A stretch of DNA of 64,000 nucleotides from Piscinibacter sp. XHJ-5 (GCF_029855045.1 NZ_CP123228.1:1674001-1738000); one strand, 5' to 3'. Positions 42,311-52,390 are shown, counted from the stretch's first letter. Translations and numbers: made by a program. Notes: generated by a model from the sequence alone, not told the origin.

Positions 42311-42595
42311 TCACGGGCGCTTGCGCAGCCGCTCCATTTCCTTGCGCAGCATGCGCTCGCGCAGGCCATCGCCTTGGAGGCTGATGAAGGTGACGATGCC
42401 GTGCACCCCCAGGCCGAGGCCCCAGCCCCACAGCGGCCACACGCTCCAGCGGTAGCCTCCCGTGATGCTGTTGATCGCGAACAGGCCCAGGTTCACCAGC
42501 ACGAACACCAGTGCATGAATGTAGAAGCCCGTCCGGATGCCGACGCGCCGGCGCGCACGGGCTTCCAGGTCGGCATCGTTGCGGTCGTTGTCCAT
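42311..42595 (-). CDS. 2TM-domain membrane protein
   Basis: A 94-residue protein with AAGGAG eight nucleotides upstream of ATG 42595. A charged N-terminus (LEARARRRVGIRTG) precedes two hydrophobic segments (FYIHALVFVLVNLGLFAI and WPLWGWGLGLGVHGIVTFIS), then a basic amphipathic tail. This is the architecture of the 2TM domain family, which in other phyla occurs fused to or beside LytS-type kinases. Here it lies 46 nt downstream of the LytTR regulator on the same strand, so it is likely part of the same operon. Confidence 0.8.
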   Translation of the reverse strand: MDNDRNDADLEARARRRVGIRTGFYIHALVFVLVNLGLFAINSITGGYRWSVWPLWGWGLGLGVHGIVTFISLQGDGLRERMLRKEMERLRKRP

Positions 42596-42641
42596 CCGAG
42601 TTCTCCTTGGTGCATGAGTCGAGAGGGTCGATGCGGCGCGC

Positions 42642-43448
42642 TCACATTGCCTTGAACAAGTGCGCATACATGCGGCTCACCGTCAGCCGGTCGGGGTGTC
42701 CGCGCAGCGTCAGCGTGAGCTTGCCCGCTTCGTCGCGCAGCACGCTGGCGATGGCGTCGCAGCGCACGATGGTGCCGCGATGGATCTGCCAGAAGCGCTG
42801 CGGGTCCAGCTGCGGCTGCAATTCGCGCAGGGCGGTGCGAATGAGGTGCTCGCCTTCGGCGGTGATCACACGCACGTACTTGTCGGCCGCTTCGAAATAG
42901 AGCACCTCGTCGACAGGCACGAAATGGATCGCCGTGCCGGCGCCAGCCTGGATCACGCGCAGCTGCGCCGGCGGCGGCACCGGCGCGCCGACGATCAGTC
43001 CGCGCAGCTGCTGCATCACCACGTCGAGCGAAGCGGGAGCGCCTTGCGGCGTCTCGCGCTGGCGCAGTGCGGCTTGCAGGCGCGCACAGGTCTGCGCCAG
43101 CCGCTCCGACTGCACCGGCTTGAGCACGTAGTCGACGGCGGCGCGCTCGAAAGCCTGCAGCGCGTACTGGTCGTAGGCGGTGACGAACACGATCAGGGGA
43201 AACGGCTGCTGGGCTTCGTCGGGCCAGTCCTCGGCGAGGGCCTGGGCCGCTTCGAGGCCGCTCATGCCGGGCATGCGGATGTCGAGGAAGAGCAGGTCCG
43301 GCCGCAACGACAGTGCCTGCTGCACGGCCGCTTCGCCGTGGTCGACCGAGGCGACGATGGTCAGCTCGGGCCACAGCCGCGAGAGCTCGGACTTCAGGTG
43401 GGCGGCCAGCAAGGCCTCGTCTTCGGCGATCAGCGCGGTGGGTGCCAT
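42642..43448 (-). CDS. LytTR-family response regulator
   Basis: A 268-residue regulator. The receiver domain has acidic pocket AEDEALL, phosphoacceptor Asp56 (LLFLDIRMPGMSG), VTAYDQYA and the lysine of VLKPVQSE. After a linker, the LytTR DNA-binding domain shows VDEVLYFEAADKYVRVITAE, RFWQIHRGTIVRCDAIASV and DRLTVSRMYAHLF. Such regulators bind direct repeats upstream of target genes. It is encoded 12 nt downstream of its cognate LytS-type kinase. Confidence 0.93.
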   Translation of the reverse strand: MAPTALIAEDEALLAAHLKSELSRLWPELTIVASVDHGEAAVQQALSLRPDLLFLDIRMPGMSGLEAAQALAEDWPDEAQQPFPLIVFVTAYDQYALQAFERAAVDYVLKPVQSERLAQTCARLQAALRQRETPQGAPASLDVVMQQLRGLIVGAPVPPPAQLRVIQAGAGTAIHFVPVDEVLYFEAADKYVRVITAEGEHLIRTALRELQPQLDPQRFWQIHRGTIVRCDAIASVLRDEAGKLTLTLRGHPDRLTVSRMYAHLFKAM

Positions 43449-43460
43449 GGATCCGGTCCT

Positions 43461-44546
43461 TCAGCGCAGCGGCAAGGTGACGGTGGCGAGCGTGCCGCCT
43501 TCGGCATCGCTGGCGGCGGCCAGGTCCAGCGAGGCAGCGCCGCCGTGCAGCGTGGCGAGCCGCTCGCGCACCTGGCGCAGTCCGAAGTGGGTGCCGTCGC
43601 CGCTCGCGTCCGACAGGCCGGCCCCGGTGTCGCGCACCCGAAGCACCAGCGCATCGCCTTCGCGCGCCGCGCTGACGATCAGCCGGCCCCCGCCGACATG
43701 CGGCTCCAGGCCGTGCTTGATGGCGTTCTCGACCAGAGGCTGCAGCAGCAGGGGCGGCACCGTCACGTCGGCAAGCTCGCGCGGCAGCTCCAGGCGCGGC
43801 TGGAGGCGTTCGCCCATGCGCACCTTCATCAGCTCCAGGTAGTCGGCGATGCGCGCGAACTCGGTGGCCAGCGAATGCGACCCGCTGCGCGACGCTTCCA
43901 GCGTGGCGCGCAGGAAGGCGATCAGCCGGTCCAGCATCGCCTGGGCTCGCGGCGGGTCGATGCCGATCAGCACCCGAAGGTTGGCCAGCGTGTTGAACAG
44001 CATGTGCGGCTCGAGCTGCGACTCGAGCAGCTTGAGCTGGTTTTCGGCCGCCTGGCGCTGGGCGGTCTGCGCCTGCGCTTCACTGCTGGCCAGCCGTTCG
44101 CGCGAGTAGAAGAAGTAGGTCATCGCGACGCTCGGCACCATCGCGAACAACAGCAGCGCCAGCGCCTGCTGCACGCTGTCGACGGCGAGCCCCGGCATGC
44201 GCAGCCCCGTGAACCAGTTGCCGAGCGCGGTGCCGGCGGTGTAGCCGAGGATCGTGCCCGCGATGACGATGCCGACCATCCAGGGCCAGCCCGGCCATTG
44301 CCCGTACTGCTCGCAGTCGCGTCGGTGACGATGCACCCAGCGCGCGGCCAGGACGCGGCCACTGTCGATCAGCACCCAGCAGCTCATCGTGATGCTCAGC
44401 GAATAGACCAGCGTCGGCCAGAACTCATGGCGGTACACGATCGTCAGCACCAGCGCGATGAACAGTCCCAGCGCCCCGATTCCCACGCCGCGGCGCACCA
44501 GGGGGCGCCAGCGAGAGCGCGGAATCAACGAGGTGACGGCGTTCAT
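43461..44546 (-). CDS. LytS/YehU-type sensor histidine kinase
   Basis: A 361-residue membrane kinase with four hydrophobic segments in residues 20-150 (including LGLFIALVLTIVYRHEFWPT and ALALLLFAMVPSVAMTYFFY). A coiled coil precedes the His_kinase domain, with phosphorylated His181 in LEPHMLFNTLANLRVLI. The ATPase part has PLVENAIKHGLEPHVGG and DTGAGL. The family lacks a classical HisKA domain. It pairs with the LytTR regulator immediately downstream; signals for such pairs are often pyruvate, peptides or membrane perturbation, but none can be assigned here. Confidence 0.92.
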   Translation of the reverse strand: MNAVTSLIPRSRWRPLVRRGVGIGALGLFIALVLTIVYRHEFWPTLVYSLSITMSCWVLIDSGRVLAARWVHRHRRDCEQYGQWPGWPWMVGIVIAGTILGYTAGTALGNWFTGLRMPGLAVDSVQQALALLLFAMVPSVAMTYFFYSRERLASSEAQAQTAQRQAAENQLKLLESQLEPHMLFNTLANLRVLIGIDPPRAQAMLDRLIAFLRATLEASRSGSHSLATEFARIADYLELMKVRMGERLQPRLELPRELADVTVPPLLLQPLVENAIKHGLEPHVGGGRLIVSAAREGDALVLRVRDTGAGLSDASGDGTHFGLRQVRERLATLHGGAASLDLAAASDAEGGTLATVTLPLR

Positions 44547-44572
44547 CGCGGCGATTCTGTCTCAGGGGCGCG

Positions 44573-44968
44573 TCAGATCAGGCCCAGCGTCTGGTGCCAG
44601 AGCCAGTGGCCGAGGAAGCGGCCGGGCAGCAGCGCGAACAGCCCGGCGACCACGCAGCCGCCGAGGTAGGCGCCCCACATGGCGCGCCGGTGCCTGCGGA
44701 TGTTGCGGTGGGCCACCGCGTACAGCGCGCCCGCGAGCGCCGCGATGGTGCCGATCGTGATCAGGTGGATGGGCGTGTATCCGGCGATGTTGGGCAGGCG
44801 GAAGTCCCGGATGAACAGGCTGGACAGCGCGGCACCGAACATCAGTGTCACCCACACGTAGCCGCTGGCGCGGTGCCAGCGCGTTCCCTTGCGCGCCAGC
44901 AGCGCGACCGGCCCGGACACGAAGGCCGCGAGGGCGAAGACCAGGTGGACGATGACGGCAGGTGACAT
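44573..44968 (-). CDS. DUF2306 membrane protein
   Basis: A 131-residue inner-membrane protein with four hydrophobic helices (VIVHLVFALAAFVSGPVALL, ASGYVWVTLMFGAALSSLFI, IHLITIGTIAALAGALYAVA, AYLGGCVVAGLFALL). The KGTRWHRASGYVWV segment and the HRRAMWGAYLGG histidines are typical of DUF2306. The conserved His residues could be haem ligands, but the function is unsettled. It lies 26 nt upstream of the LytS-type kinase on the same strand and may be the first gene of that operon. Confidence 0.85.
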   Translation of the reverse strand: MSPAVIVHLVFALAAFVSGPVALLARKGTRWHRASGYVWVTLMFGAALSSLFIRDFRLPNIAGYTPIHLITIGTIAALAGALYAVAHRNIRRHRRAMWGAYLGGCVVAGLFALLPGRFLGHWLWHQTLGLI

Positions 44969-45162
44969 GGTGCGCTCCTCTTGGTGGGGGGGCCGCGATG
45001 CGGCGATGGCGCCACTGTGCGTTCGAGGGTGCGCGGGGGCGAGTGCGATGCGACGAAGCGGGCCGTCGCGGCGCCAAACGTCGTGCAGGCAGCGCGAAAG
45101 GAGAAGCCCCGACGGCTATATTCGTCGCCGCCGCGGCGCGATGCGGCCACAGGAGCACTCCG

Positions 45163-46938
45163 ATGACGGTGTCGATGTCCTTCCCTCGGTCCGCCGGCGC
45201 GCCGCTGGCGCTGTTGCTGGCCGGCCTGGTCGCTTGCACCACGCCTGCGCCGGCACCGCCGCAGCCCAGTGCGCGGGGGGTGTTCCCGCCGGTCCCGGCC
45301 AAGCCGCCGGCGAGCGCGCCCGCCGCACCACGCGCGCCGGCCGTCGAAGCGCCGGTGCCCGTTGCCCCCAAGGCAGCAGCGAGTGCCGCCTCGGGGCCGT
45401 ACCCAGCGGCCGTCGCGGCGCGCTTTCCCGACCCGCCGGTGAGCTATCGCACACCGGCCTTCCAACCGGGCCGCACCGCATTCACCACGAACGAGGAGGT
45501 TCAGGCGGTGCTGCGGGGCCTGGCGCAGGAAGGGCGGGCGGGCGGGACGACGGCCAGGCTGCTGCTCCTGGGCAGCTCCCAGACCGGCGTCCCGCTGCAG
45601 GCGCTGCTGTTCACGCGTCAAGCGGACGCGGAAGCCGCGGCGCTGCTGCGCTCCGGCCGGCCCACCGTCTTGCTGGTCGGGCAGCAGCATGGCGACGAGC
45701 CGGCGGGCAGCGAGGCGCTGCTCGCGATCGCGCAGGAACTGGCCGGCGGGCGCCTGGAGCCGCTGCTCGACAGGCTGAACGTGATCGTGCTGCCGCGCGC
45801 CAATCCCGACGGCGCGCGCGACATGCGCCGGGTGACGGCCGGCGGCATCGACGCCAACCGCGACCATCTGCTTCTGAAGACGCCGGAGGCGCAAGCCCAG
45901 GCGCAGCTCGTGCGCGAGTACCGCCCCGCGGTGGTCGTCGATGCGCACGAATACACCGTGGCCGGGCGCTACCTCGAGAAGTTCGGCGCCCTGCAGCGTG
46001 TCGATGCGATGGTGCAGTACGCGACCATCGCCAACCTGCCGCCGCTGGTCACCCGCGCCGCCGAGGAATGGTTCCGCCAGCCGCTGGTGGCGCGGCTGAA
46101 GGCCGAGGGTCTCTCCACCGAGTGGTACTACACGACCTCGGCCGACGACCTGGCCGACAAGAAGGTCTCGATGGGCGGCGTGCAGCCGGACAACGGCCGC
46201 AACGTCAACGGCCTGCGCAACGCGGTGAGCTTCCTCATCGAGACCCGCGGCGTCGGGATCGGGCGCCTGCACTTCCTGCGGCGCGTGCACACCCACGTCA
46301 CGGCGATCGCGAGCATCCTGCAAAGCGCGGCGGACCGCTCGGACGACATCCTGAAGCTGCGCCAGTTCGTGGACAACGAGGTCAGCGCCAGCGCGTGCCA
46401 GGGCGAGCTGGTGGTCGAAGCGGCACCGACGCCCAGCGAGTACGTGCTTCCCATGCTCGATCCGCAGACCGGCGCCGACAGGCCCGTGCCGGTGGCCTGG
46501 GACTCATCGCTCGCCCTGCGGGCGACGAAGGTGCGGCCGCGGCCTTGCGGCTATTGGCTGGCCAACAGCCAGAGCGACGCCGTGCGCCGTCTGCGCGCGC
46601 TTGGCGTGAACGTGCAGCAGCTCGCGCAGGACGGCGACTTGCGTGCCGAGGCCTATCGCGAGACGGCCCGCGAGGAAGGCGTGCGAAGCGACGTGCGCGG
46701 CTCCATCGCGGACATGGGCGGCATCGTCAAGGTGAAGGTAGAGACCGTGCCGGCGCTGATCGACGTCAAGGCTGGCGGCTATTACGTGCCGCTCGACCAG
46801 CCGCTCGCCAACCTGATCGGCGCCGCACTCGAGCCCGACACGCAGAGCAGCTACCTGAGCCATCGCATTGTCGACAGCGTCGACGACGTGGCGCGGGTGA
46901 TGTCCCCGCCGGCGGTGAAGCTCACGCCGGTGCCGTGA
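45163..46938 (+). CDS. M14-family zinc carboxypeptidase, putative lipoprotein
   Basis: A 591-residue exported protein with AGGAG eight nucleotides before ATG 45163. The signal sequence ends in a lipobox-like LVAC with Cys25, followed by a long Ala/Pro-rich spacer (about 26-80). The M14 domain shows zinc ligands in GQQHGDEPAGSEAL (H-x-x-E) and the third His in VVVDAHEYTV, and the catalytic Glu in VSFLIETRGVG. The substrate pocket region includes LPRANPDGARDM and GIDANRDHLLL. It should cleave peptides or amide-linked cell-wall fragments at the outer membrane. A C-terminal domain of about 200 residues (GYWLANSQSDAVRRLRALGV) resembles those of other large M14 enzymes. Confidence 0.88.
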   Translation: MTVSMSFPRSAGAPLALLLAGLVACTTPAPAPPQPSARGVFPPVPAKPPASAPAAPRAPAVEAPVPVAPKAAASAASGPYPAAVAARFPDPPVSYRTPAFQPGRTAFTTNEEVQAVLRGLAQEGRAGGTTARLLLLGSSQTGVPLQALLFTRQADAEAAALLRSGRPTVLLVGQQHGDEPAGSEALLAIAQELAGGRLEPLLDRLNVIVLPRANPDGARDMRRVTAGGIDANRDHLLLKTPEAQAQAQLVREYRPAVVVDAHEYTVAGRYLEKFGALQRVDAMVQYATIANLPPLVTRAAEEWFRQPLVARLKAEGLSTEWYYTTSADDLADKKVSMGGVQPDNGRNVNGLRNAVSFLIETRGVGIGRLHFLRRVHTHVTAIASILQSAADRSDDILKLRQFVDNEVSASACQGELVVEAAPTPSEYVLPMLDPQTGADRPVPVAWDSSLALRATKVRPRPCGYWLANSQSDAVRRLRALGVNVQQLAQDGDLRAEAYRETAREEGVRSDVRGSIADMGGIVKVKVETVPALIDVKAGGYYVPLDQPLANLIGAALEPDTQSSYLSHRIVDSVDDVARVMSPPAVKLTPVP

Positions 46939-46975
46939 AGCGTCGGTTCACGGCAAGCGCGCATGCCGAAAAAAG

Positions 46976-47000
46976 CATCGGGCGCCGAAGGAGCCCGATG
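46976..47000 (-). terminator. Rho-independent terminator of PEP-CTERM gene 2
   Basis: The 8-bp arms CATCGGGC (46976-46983) and GCCCGATG (46993-47000) enclose a 9-nt loop. On the minus strand the stem is followed by CTTTTTTC, a classic T-run. It lies 20 nt after the PEP-CTERM stop and may also slow transcription arriving from the convergent M14 gene. Confidence 0.85.
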
Positions 47001-47019
47001 TCAAGGGAAAGCGTCGCTG

Positions 47020-47556
47020 TCAGTGCTGGCTGCGACGGCGGCGGGCGACGAAGCCCAGCACGCCGAGTCCACCCAGCATCAGCGCCATCACCGACGGCTC
47101 GGGGATGGCCCCGACCGCGATGTTGGTGAACGAGAACATGTGGTCGTTGTAGTCGCGATCGCCACCGCCGACCAGATCCTCGAAGCTGACGAACGTGCGG
47201 TCGCCCACCACGTTCACGAACGCGTGCGGCTGGCCGTCCGAGTTCAGCGCGCCCGACCCGCTGTGGAAGAACTGCGCTGTGTTCAGCACGTGCAGAACGA
47301 CGTCCAGCGGCGTGCCCGCCGCGAAGAAACCGAGGTCGAACTCGGTGCCCACCGGCGTCGAGTGGTTCGGGAACACCTCCGGTGAACCGTTGACGCTGAT
47401 GAGGCTGTTGTAGCCCGCATCCGAGCCCTCGAAGCGGATCACGATGTTGCCGCCCGCGGCGATCAGGTCGTCACCCAGATCTGCCCGCGCCTGCGGGGCG
47501 GCGAGGGCGGCGGCCAGCCCCAATGCGCAGGTGACTTTCTTGCCAATGTTCTTCAT
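47020..47556 (-). CDS. PEP-CTERM sorting-domain secreted protein 2
   Basis: A 178-residue precursor starting at ATG 47556 behind GGGAG. It has a signal peptide (MKNIGKKVTCALGLAAALAA), a beta-rich mature part (GGNIVIRFEGSDAGYNSLIS, GTEFDLGFFAAGTPLDVVLH) with an acidic Asp/Asn-rich segment near the end (GGDRDYNDHMFSF), and the sorting signal IPEPSVMALMLGGLGVLGFV followed by ARRRRSQH. The DRDYND segment could bind calcium (inference). Exosortase would remove the C-terminal helix. A well-matched sigma-54 promoter and an intrinsic terminator delimit it as a single-gene transcript. Confidence 0.92.
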   Translation of the reverse strand: MKNIGKKVTCALGLAAALAAPQARADLGDDLIAAGGNIVIRFEGSDAGYNSLISVNGSPEVFPNHSTPVGTEFDLGFFAAGTPLDVVLHVLNTAQFFHSGSGALNSDGQPHAFVNVVGDRTFVSFEDLVGGGDRDYNDHMFSFTNIAVGAIPEPSVMALMLGGLGVLGFVARRRRSQH

Positions 47557-47643
47557 GAAAACGGACTCCCAGTGAAGTGGATCGATCGATTGATTCGACG
47601 CCGACGCAGCCAACTGCCGCCGCGAAGAGGCCGCTGGTAAATA

Positions 47644-47659
47644 GGCAACACTCGTGCCC
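47644..47659 (-). promoter_or_regulatory. Sigma-54 (RpoN) promoter of PEP-CTERM gene 2
   Basis: Read on the minus strand, GGGCACGAGTGTTGCC matches the RpoN consensus TGGCACG-N4-TTGCW at all but one or two positions, with exact GG-N10-GC spacing. Transcription would begin near 47634, leaving a leader of about 77 nt. Sigma-54 and the PrsK/PrsR system are known to control PEP-CTERM genes in floc-forming Betaproteobacteria, which supports the call. Confidence 0.7.
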
Positions 47660-47830
47660 GGCGCCTGGACAGATCGGCCTTGAAACAATTTGAGTGCATC
47701 GAGGGTTCGCACCGAGAGGTACGACGACCGTTTTTCAGGCCCGAGTTTGTAAGAACCGACCCGCTGCCCACCGACGATCCGGTAACGATTACCGGCGGCG
47801 CTTACGCGGGCCGGTAAAGGGCGCCGGAGC

Positions 47831-49381
47831 TCAGCGCCGCCGAGTGCTGCCGCCGCCGAGGATGCTGCCCAGGACGCCGCGAATGATCTCGCGGCCGACC
47901 GTCGACCCGATGGAGCGCGCCGCCGACTTGGCCACGGTTTCGAGCACCGAATCCTTTCGACCGGAGCCGCGCAGCAGGCCGCCGGCAACGTCGCCAAGCC
48001 AGCCGCCGCCCGGCGCCGGTGCGGGCTGCCCGGATGTGGAGCGGGGCGGGACGTCGCGGCCGGCGTCTTCCATGGTCCTTCCCGCGGGGGCGGTGGTGGG
48101 CGCCGCCGTGGCCCGGCCCTTGAGCTTCTCGTACGCGGATTCGCGGTCGACCGCCTTCTCGTAGACGCCGGCCACCAGCGACCCGGCCATGAGCGCCTGT
48201 CGCTGGGCGGGCGTGATGGGGCCGATCTGACTGCCGGGCGGAATGACGAATACCCGCTCGGTGATGCTGGGGCGCCCCTTTTCGTCCAGGAAGCTGACCA
48301 GCGCTTCTCCGACCGCCAACTCGGTGATGGCGCTCTCCACGTTCAGCTTGGGATTGGCGCGCATCGTGCTCGCCGCGGACTTCACTGCTTTCTGGTCGCG
48401 CGGCGTGAAGGCGCGCAGCGCGTGCTGAACGCGGTTGCCCAGCTGCGCGAGCACGGTGTCGGGGATGTCGAGCGGGTTCTGCGTCACGAAATAGACGCCG
48501 ACGCCCTTGCTGCGCACCAGGCGCACGACCAGCTCGATGCGCTCGACCAGGGCGCTCGGTGCGTCCTTGAACAGCAAATGCGCTTCGTCGAAGAAGAACA
48601 CCAGCTTGGGCTGCTCGAGGTCGCCCACCTCGGGAAGCTGCTCGAACAGCTCGGACAGCATCCACAGCAGGAAGGTCGCGTACAGCCGCGGGCTGTTGAG
48701 CAGCTTGTCGGCGGCGAGGATGTTGATGGCGCCCTTGCCATCCACGCTTTGCATGAAATCGGCGATGTTGAGCATCGGCTCGCCGAAGAACCTGTCTCCG
48801 CCTTGCTCCTGGATCTGCAGCAGGCCGCGCTGGATCGCGCCGATGCTGGCTGCGCTGACATTGCCGTATTCGGTGGTGAATTGGCTTGCGTTGTCGCCCA
48901 CGTGCTGGAGCATTGCGCGCAGGTCCTTCAGGTCGAGCAGCAGCAGGCCGGCGTCGTCCGCGATCTTGAACACCAGCTGCAGCACACCTTGCTGCGTCTC
49001 GTTGAGCGCCAGCATGCGCGCAAGCAGCAGCGGGCCCATGTCGCTCACCGTGGCGCGCACCGGGTGGCCCTGCTCGCCGAAGACGTCCCACAGCGTGGCG
49101 GGGCAGGCGGCCGATTCGGGCATCGGAAGGCCCCGCTCCTTGATGACCGCGGCCAGCTTGTCGCCGATCCTGCCGGCTTGCGTGATGCCGGTGAGGTCGC
49201 CCTTCACGTCGGCCAGGAACACGGGCACGCCGATGCGGCTGAACTCCTCGGCCATCTTCTGCAGCGTGATCGTCTTGCCGGTGCCGGTGGCGCCCGTGAC
49301 GAGTCCGTGCCGGTTGGCCAGCCCGGGCAGCAGGAATGCCTGGGTCTTGTCGTGCTGGGCGATCAGGATGGGCTCGGCCAT
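47831..49381 (-). CDS. HerA-like ATPase, DUF853 family
   Basis: A 516-residue P-loop protein beginning [20 protein letters not shown], with GGAG ten nucleotides upstream of ATG 49381. Walker A is GATGTGKT (residues 30-37), Walker B-like [12 protein letters not shown], and a sensor segment is [20 protein letters not shown]. HerA/FtsK-type ATPases translocate DNA; the role of the DUF853 group (YjgR in E. coli) is not established. The C-terminal 80 residues are a linker plus a Gly/Ser/Arg-rich tail ([15 protein letters not shown]). It is divergent from yebC across 87 nt. Confidence 0.9.
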   Translation of the reverse strand: MAEPILIAQHDKTQAFLLPGLANRHGLVTGATGTGKTITLQKMAEEFSRIGVPVFLADVKGDLTGITQAGRIGDKLAAVIKERGLPMPESAACPATLWDVFGEQGHPVRATVSDMGPLLLARMLALNETQQGVLQLVFKIADDAGLLLLDLKDLRAMLQHVGDNASQFTTEYGNVSAASIGAIQRGLLQIQEQGGDRFFGEPMLNIADFMQSVDGKGAINILAADKLLNSPRLYATFLLWMLSELFEQLPEVGDLEQPKLVFFFDEAHLLFKDAPSALVERIELVVRLVRSKGVGVYFVTQNPLDIPDTVLAQLGNRVQHALRAFTPRDQKAVKSAASTMRANPKLNVESAITELAVGEALVSFLDEKGRPSITERVFVIPPGSQIGPITPAQRQALMAGSLVAGVYEKAVDRESAYEKLKGRATAAPTTAPAGRTMEDAGRDVPPRSTSGQPAPAPGGGWLGDVAGGLLRGSGRKDSVLETVAKSAARSIGSTVGREIIRGVLGSILGGGSTRRR

Positions 49382-49468
49382 GGGGTGCTCCGAATGCGCG
49401 CAAGTAAAATTGCAGTCTATCGAACAACATCTCGAGCCGGCGATGAACGGCTCGCGGCAAGGAGCCAT

Positions 49469-50194
49469 ATGGCCGGTCATTCCAAATGGGCCAACATCCA
49501 GCACCGCAAGGGCCGCCAGGACGAGAAGCGCGGCAAGATCTGGACGCGCATCATCCGTGAAATCATGGTCGCCGCGCGCCAGGGCGGCGGCGACGCGAAC
49601 ATGAATCCGCGCCTGCGCCTGGCCATCGACAAGGCCAAGGCCGCCAACATGCCGGCCGACACGATCAAGAAGAACGTCGACAAGGCGACCGGCAATCTCG
49701 AAGGGGTGAGCTACGAGGAGATCCGCTACGAGGGATACGGCATCGGCGGCGCGGCCATCATCGTCGACTGCATGACCGACAACCGCGTGCGCACCGTGGC
49801 GGAGGTGCGCCATGCCTTCAGCAAGCACGGCGGCAACCTGGGCACCGAAGGCTCGGTCGCATTCCAGTTCCGCCATGTCGGGCAGCTGTTGTTTGCGCCG
49901 GGCACCAGCGAGGACAAGGTGATGGAAGCCGCGCTCGAGGCCGGCGCCGAGGACGTCATCACCGACGGGGACGGCGCCATCGAGGTGCTCACCGCGCCGG
50001 GCGAGTTCGAGGCGGTGAAGAACGCGCTCGAGAAAGCCGGCCTGAAGGCCGACGTCGCAGAGGTCACCATGCGCGCCGAGAACACCATCGAGCTCGGCGG
50101 CGAGGATGCGCAGCGCATGCAGAAGCTGCTCGACGTGATCGAGGATCTCGACGACGTCCAGGGCGTCTATCACAACGCCGAGATCGACGCATGA
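49469..50194 (+). CDS. yebC: YebC/PmpR-family regulator
   Basis: A 241-residue protein starting [20 protein letters not shown] with AAGGAG five nucleotides upstream. The family motif continues with [20 protein letters not shown] and [20 protein letters not shown]. YebC proteins are DNA-binding regulators (PmpR) and, in recent work, factors that relieve ribosome stalling at proline-rich stretches. The length is typical. Its stop codon overlaps the purD start (ATGA), so it heads a coupled operon. Confidence 0.96.
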   Translation: MAGHSKWANIQHRKGRQDEKRGKIWTRIIREIMVAARQGGGDANMNPRLRLAIDKAKAANMPADTIKKNVDKATGNLEGVSYEEIRYEGYGIGGAAIIVDCMTDNRVRTVAEVRHAFSKHGGNLGTEGSVAFQFRHVGQLLFAPGTSEDKVMEAALEAGAEDVITDGDGAIEVLTAPGEFEAVKNALEKAGLKADVAEVTMRAENTIELGGEDAQRMQKLLDVIEDLDDVQGVYHNAEIDA

Positions 50195-51471
50195 AGCTGC
50201 TGGTGATCGGCTCGGGGGGGCGCGAGCACGCGCTCGCGTGGAAGCTGGCGCAGTCGCCCAAGGTTCAGAGCGTCTTCGTCGCGCCGGGCAATGGCGGCAC
50301 CGCGGTCGATCCGCGGCTGAACAACGTGCCGATCAGCGACCCCCGCGCGCTGGCCGACTTCGTGCGCAAGGAAAAGATCGTGCTGACCGTGGTCGGCCCG
50401 GAAGCCCCGCTGGCAGGCGGCGTCGTCGACGTCTTCCGCGAGCAGGGCCTGCGCATCTTCGGCCCCACCAAGGCCGCGGCGCAGCTGGAGAGCTCGAAGG
50501 CCTTCGCCAAGGCCTTCATGAAGCGCCACAAGATCCCGACCGCCGACTACGAGACCTTCACCGACGCCGCCAAGGCGCATGCCTACGTCGACGAGCACGA
50601 CGCGCCCATCGTCATCAAGGCCGACGGTCTGGCTGCGGGCAAGGGCGTCGTGGTCGCCATGTCGCTGCCGCAGGCCCACGAGGCCATCGACTGGATGCTG
50701 ACCGACAACAAGCTCGGCGTGCAGCACAACGAAGGCGGCGCCCGTGTGGTCATCGAGCAGTTCCTCGAAGGCGAGGAGGCCAGCTTCATCGTGCTGTGCG
50801 ACGGCAAGCACGTCGTCTCGCTGGCCACCAGCCAGGACCACAAGCGCCTGCGCGACGACGACGAGGGGCCGAACACCGGCGGCATGGGCGCGTATTCGCC
50901 CGCGCCGGTGGTCACGCCCAATGTGCATGCCAAGGTGATGCACGAGATCATCATGCCGACCATCCAGGGCATGGCCAAGGACGGCGCGCCCTTCACCGGC
51001 TTCCTCTATGCCGGCCTGATGATCGACTCGAACGGCAATCCGCGCACGGTCGAGTTCAACTGCCGCCTGGGCGATCCCGAGACGCAGCCGATCATGATGC
51101 GGCTCAAGAGCGACCTGTTCGACGTGCTGATGCACGCCACCGACGGCACGCTCGACCAGGTCGAGCTCAAGTGGGACCGCCGCGTCGCGCTGGGCGTGGT
51201 GATGGCGGCTCACGGCTATCCGCTCGACCCGCGCAAGGGCGACGTCATCACCGGCGTGCCGGCCGAGGCCGCCGACGCGGTGGTGTTCCACGCAGGCACC
51301 AGTCTGGCGGGCCAGGATCTCGTCACCGCCGGCGGCCGCGTGCTGTGCGTGACGGCGCTGGGCGATTCCGTGCGGCAGGCGCAGCAGCGCGCCTACGAGA
51401 TGCTGCAGGGCATTCGCTTCGATGGTGCGCAGTACCGGCGCGACATCGGCCACCGCGCGATCAAGCGCTGA
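50191..51471 (+). CDS. purD: Phosphoribosylamine-glycine ligase
   Basis: A 426-residue ATP-grasp enzyme that joins phosphoribosylamine and glycine to GAR, the second step of purine synthesis. It begins [20 protein letters not shown]. Other hallmarks are [17 protein letters not shown] ATP-grasp segments, [43 protein letters not shown] and [20 protein letters not shown]. The ATG overlaps the yebC stop; hemF follows after 4 nt. Confidence 0.97.
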   Translation: MKLLVIGSGGREHALAWKLAQSPKVQSVFVAPGNGGTAVDPRLNNVPISDPRALADFVRKEKIVLTVVGPEAPLAGGVVDVFREQGLRIFGPTKAAAQLESSKAFAKAFMKRHKIPTADYETFTDAAKAHAYVDEHDAPIVIKADGLAAGKGVVVAMSLPQAHEAIDWMLTDNKLGVQHNEGGARVVIEQFLEGEEASFIVLCDGKHVVSLATSQDHKRLRDDDEGPNTGGMGAYSPAPVVTPNVHAKVMHEIIMPTIQGMAKDGAPFTGFLYAGLMIDSNGNPRTVEFNCRLGDPETQPIMMRLKSDLFDVLMHATDGTLDQVELKWDRRVALGVVMAAHGYPLDPRKGDVITGVPAEAADAVVFHAGTSLAGQDLVTAGGRVLCVTALGDSVRQAQQRAYEMLQGIRFDGAQYRRDIGHRAIKR

Positions 51472-51475
51472 GCCC

Positions 51476-52390
51476 GTGGACACCGCCGCGGTTCGCGACT
51501 GGCTGCTCTCGCTGCAAGAGCGCATCGTCGCCGCGATGGAGGCCGAGGACGGCTCGCCCTTCATCGCCGACCGCTGGGTGCGCGAGCCGGGCGGCCCGCT
51601 GGAAGGCGAGGGCCTTTCGCGCCTGGTCGAAGGCGGCGCGCTGCTCGAGCGCGCCGGCTGCAGCTTCTCGCATGTGAAGGGCCGCACGCTGCCGCCTTCG
51701 GCCACCCAGCATCGGCCCGAACTGGCCGGCGCGCCCTTCGAGGCAATGGGCGTCTCGCTGGTCTTCCACCCGCGCAATCCGTATGTGCCGACGGTTCACA
51801 TGAACGTGCGCATGCTGGCGGCGCATCCGTCTGCCCGCGACCCGGTGACCTGGTTCGGTGGCGGCATGGACCTCACGCCCTACTACGGCTTCGAGGCCGA
51901 CGCCGAGCATTTTCACCGCGTCAACCGGGATGCGCTCGCCCCCTTCGGCGCCGGCCTGTACCCGCGCTTCAAGCAGTGGTGCGACGACTACTTCTTCCTC
52001 AAGCACCGCAACGAGCCGCGCGGCATCGGCGGCGTCTTCTTCGACGACTTCTCCGAGCTGGGCTTCGACAGCAGCTTCGCGATGACGCGCGCGGTGGGCG
52101 ACGCCTTCCTCGCCGCCTACCTGCCGATCGTGCAGCGGCGCAAGGCCCTGGCCTACGGCGAGCGCGAGCGCGACTTCCAGGCTTACCGGCGCGGCCGCTA
52201 TGTCGAGTTCAACCTGGTCTTCGACCGCGGCACGCTGTTCGGCCTGCAGTCGGGCGGGCGCACCGAGTCGATCCTGATGTCGATGCCCCCGATCGTGAAA
52301 TGGCGCTACAACTGGCAGCCCGAGCCGGGCTCGCCGGAGGCGCGGCTCTACACGGAGTTCCTCCGGCCTCGCGACTGGACCCCCGTTTGA
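51476..52390 (+). CDS. hemF: Oxygen-dependent coproporphyrinogen-III oxidase
   Basis: A 304-residue enzyme that converts coproporphyrinogen III to protoporphyrinogen IX with O2. It starts at GTG 51476, 4 nt after the purD stop. Hallmarks are [77 protein letters not shown] and [20 protein letters not shown]. The length matches E. coli HemF. Its TGA overlaps the nadD TTG start. An oxygen-dependent enzyme indicates aerobic haem synthesis. Confidence 0.96.
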   Translation: MDTAAVRDWLLSLQERIVAAMEAEDGSPFIADRWVREPGGPLEGEGLSRLVEGGALLERAGCSFSHVKGRTLPPSATQHRPELAGAPFEAMGVSLVFHPRNPYVPTVHMNVRMLAAHPSARDPVTWFGGGMDLTPYYGFEADAEHFHRVNRDALAPFGAGLYPRFKQWCDDYFFLKHRNEPRGIGGVFFDDFSELGFDSSFAMTRAVGDAFLAAYLPIVQRRKALAYGERERDFQAYRRGRYVEFNLVFDRGTLFGLQSGGRTESILMSMPPIVKWRYNWQPEPGSPEARLYTEFLRPRDWTPV

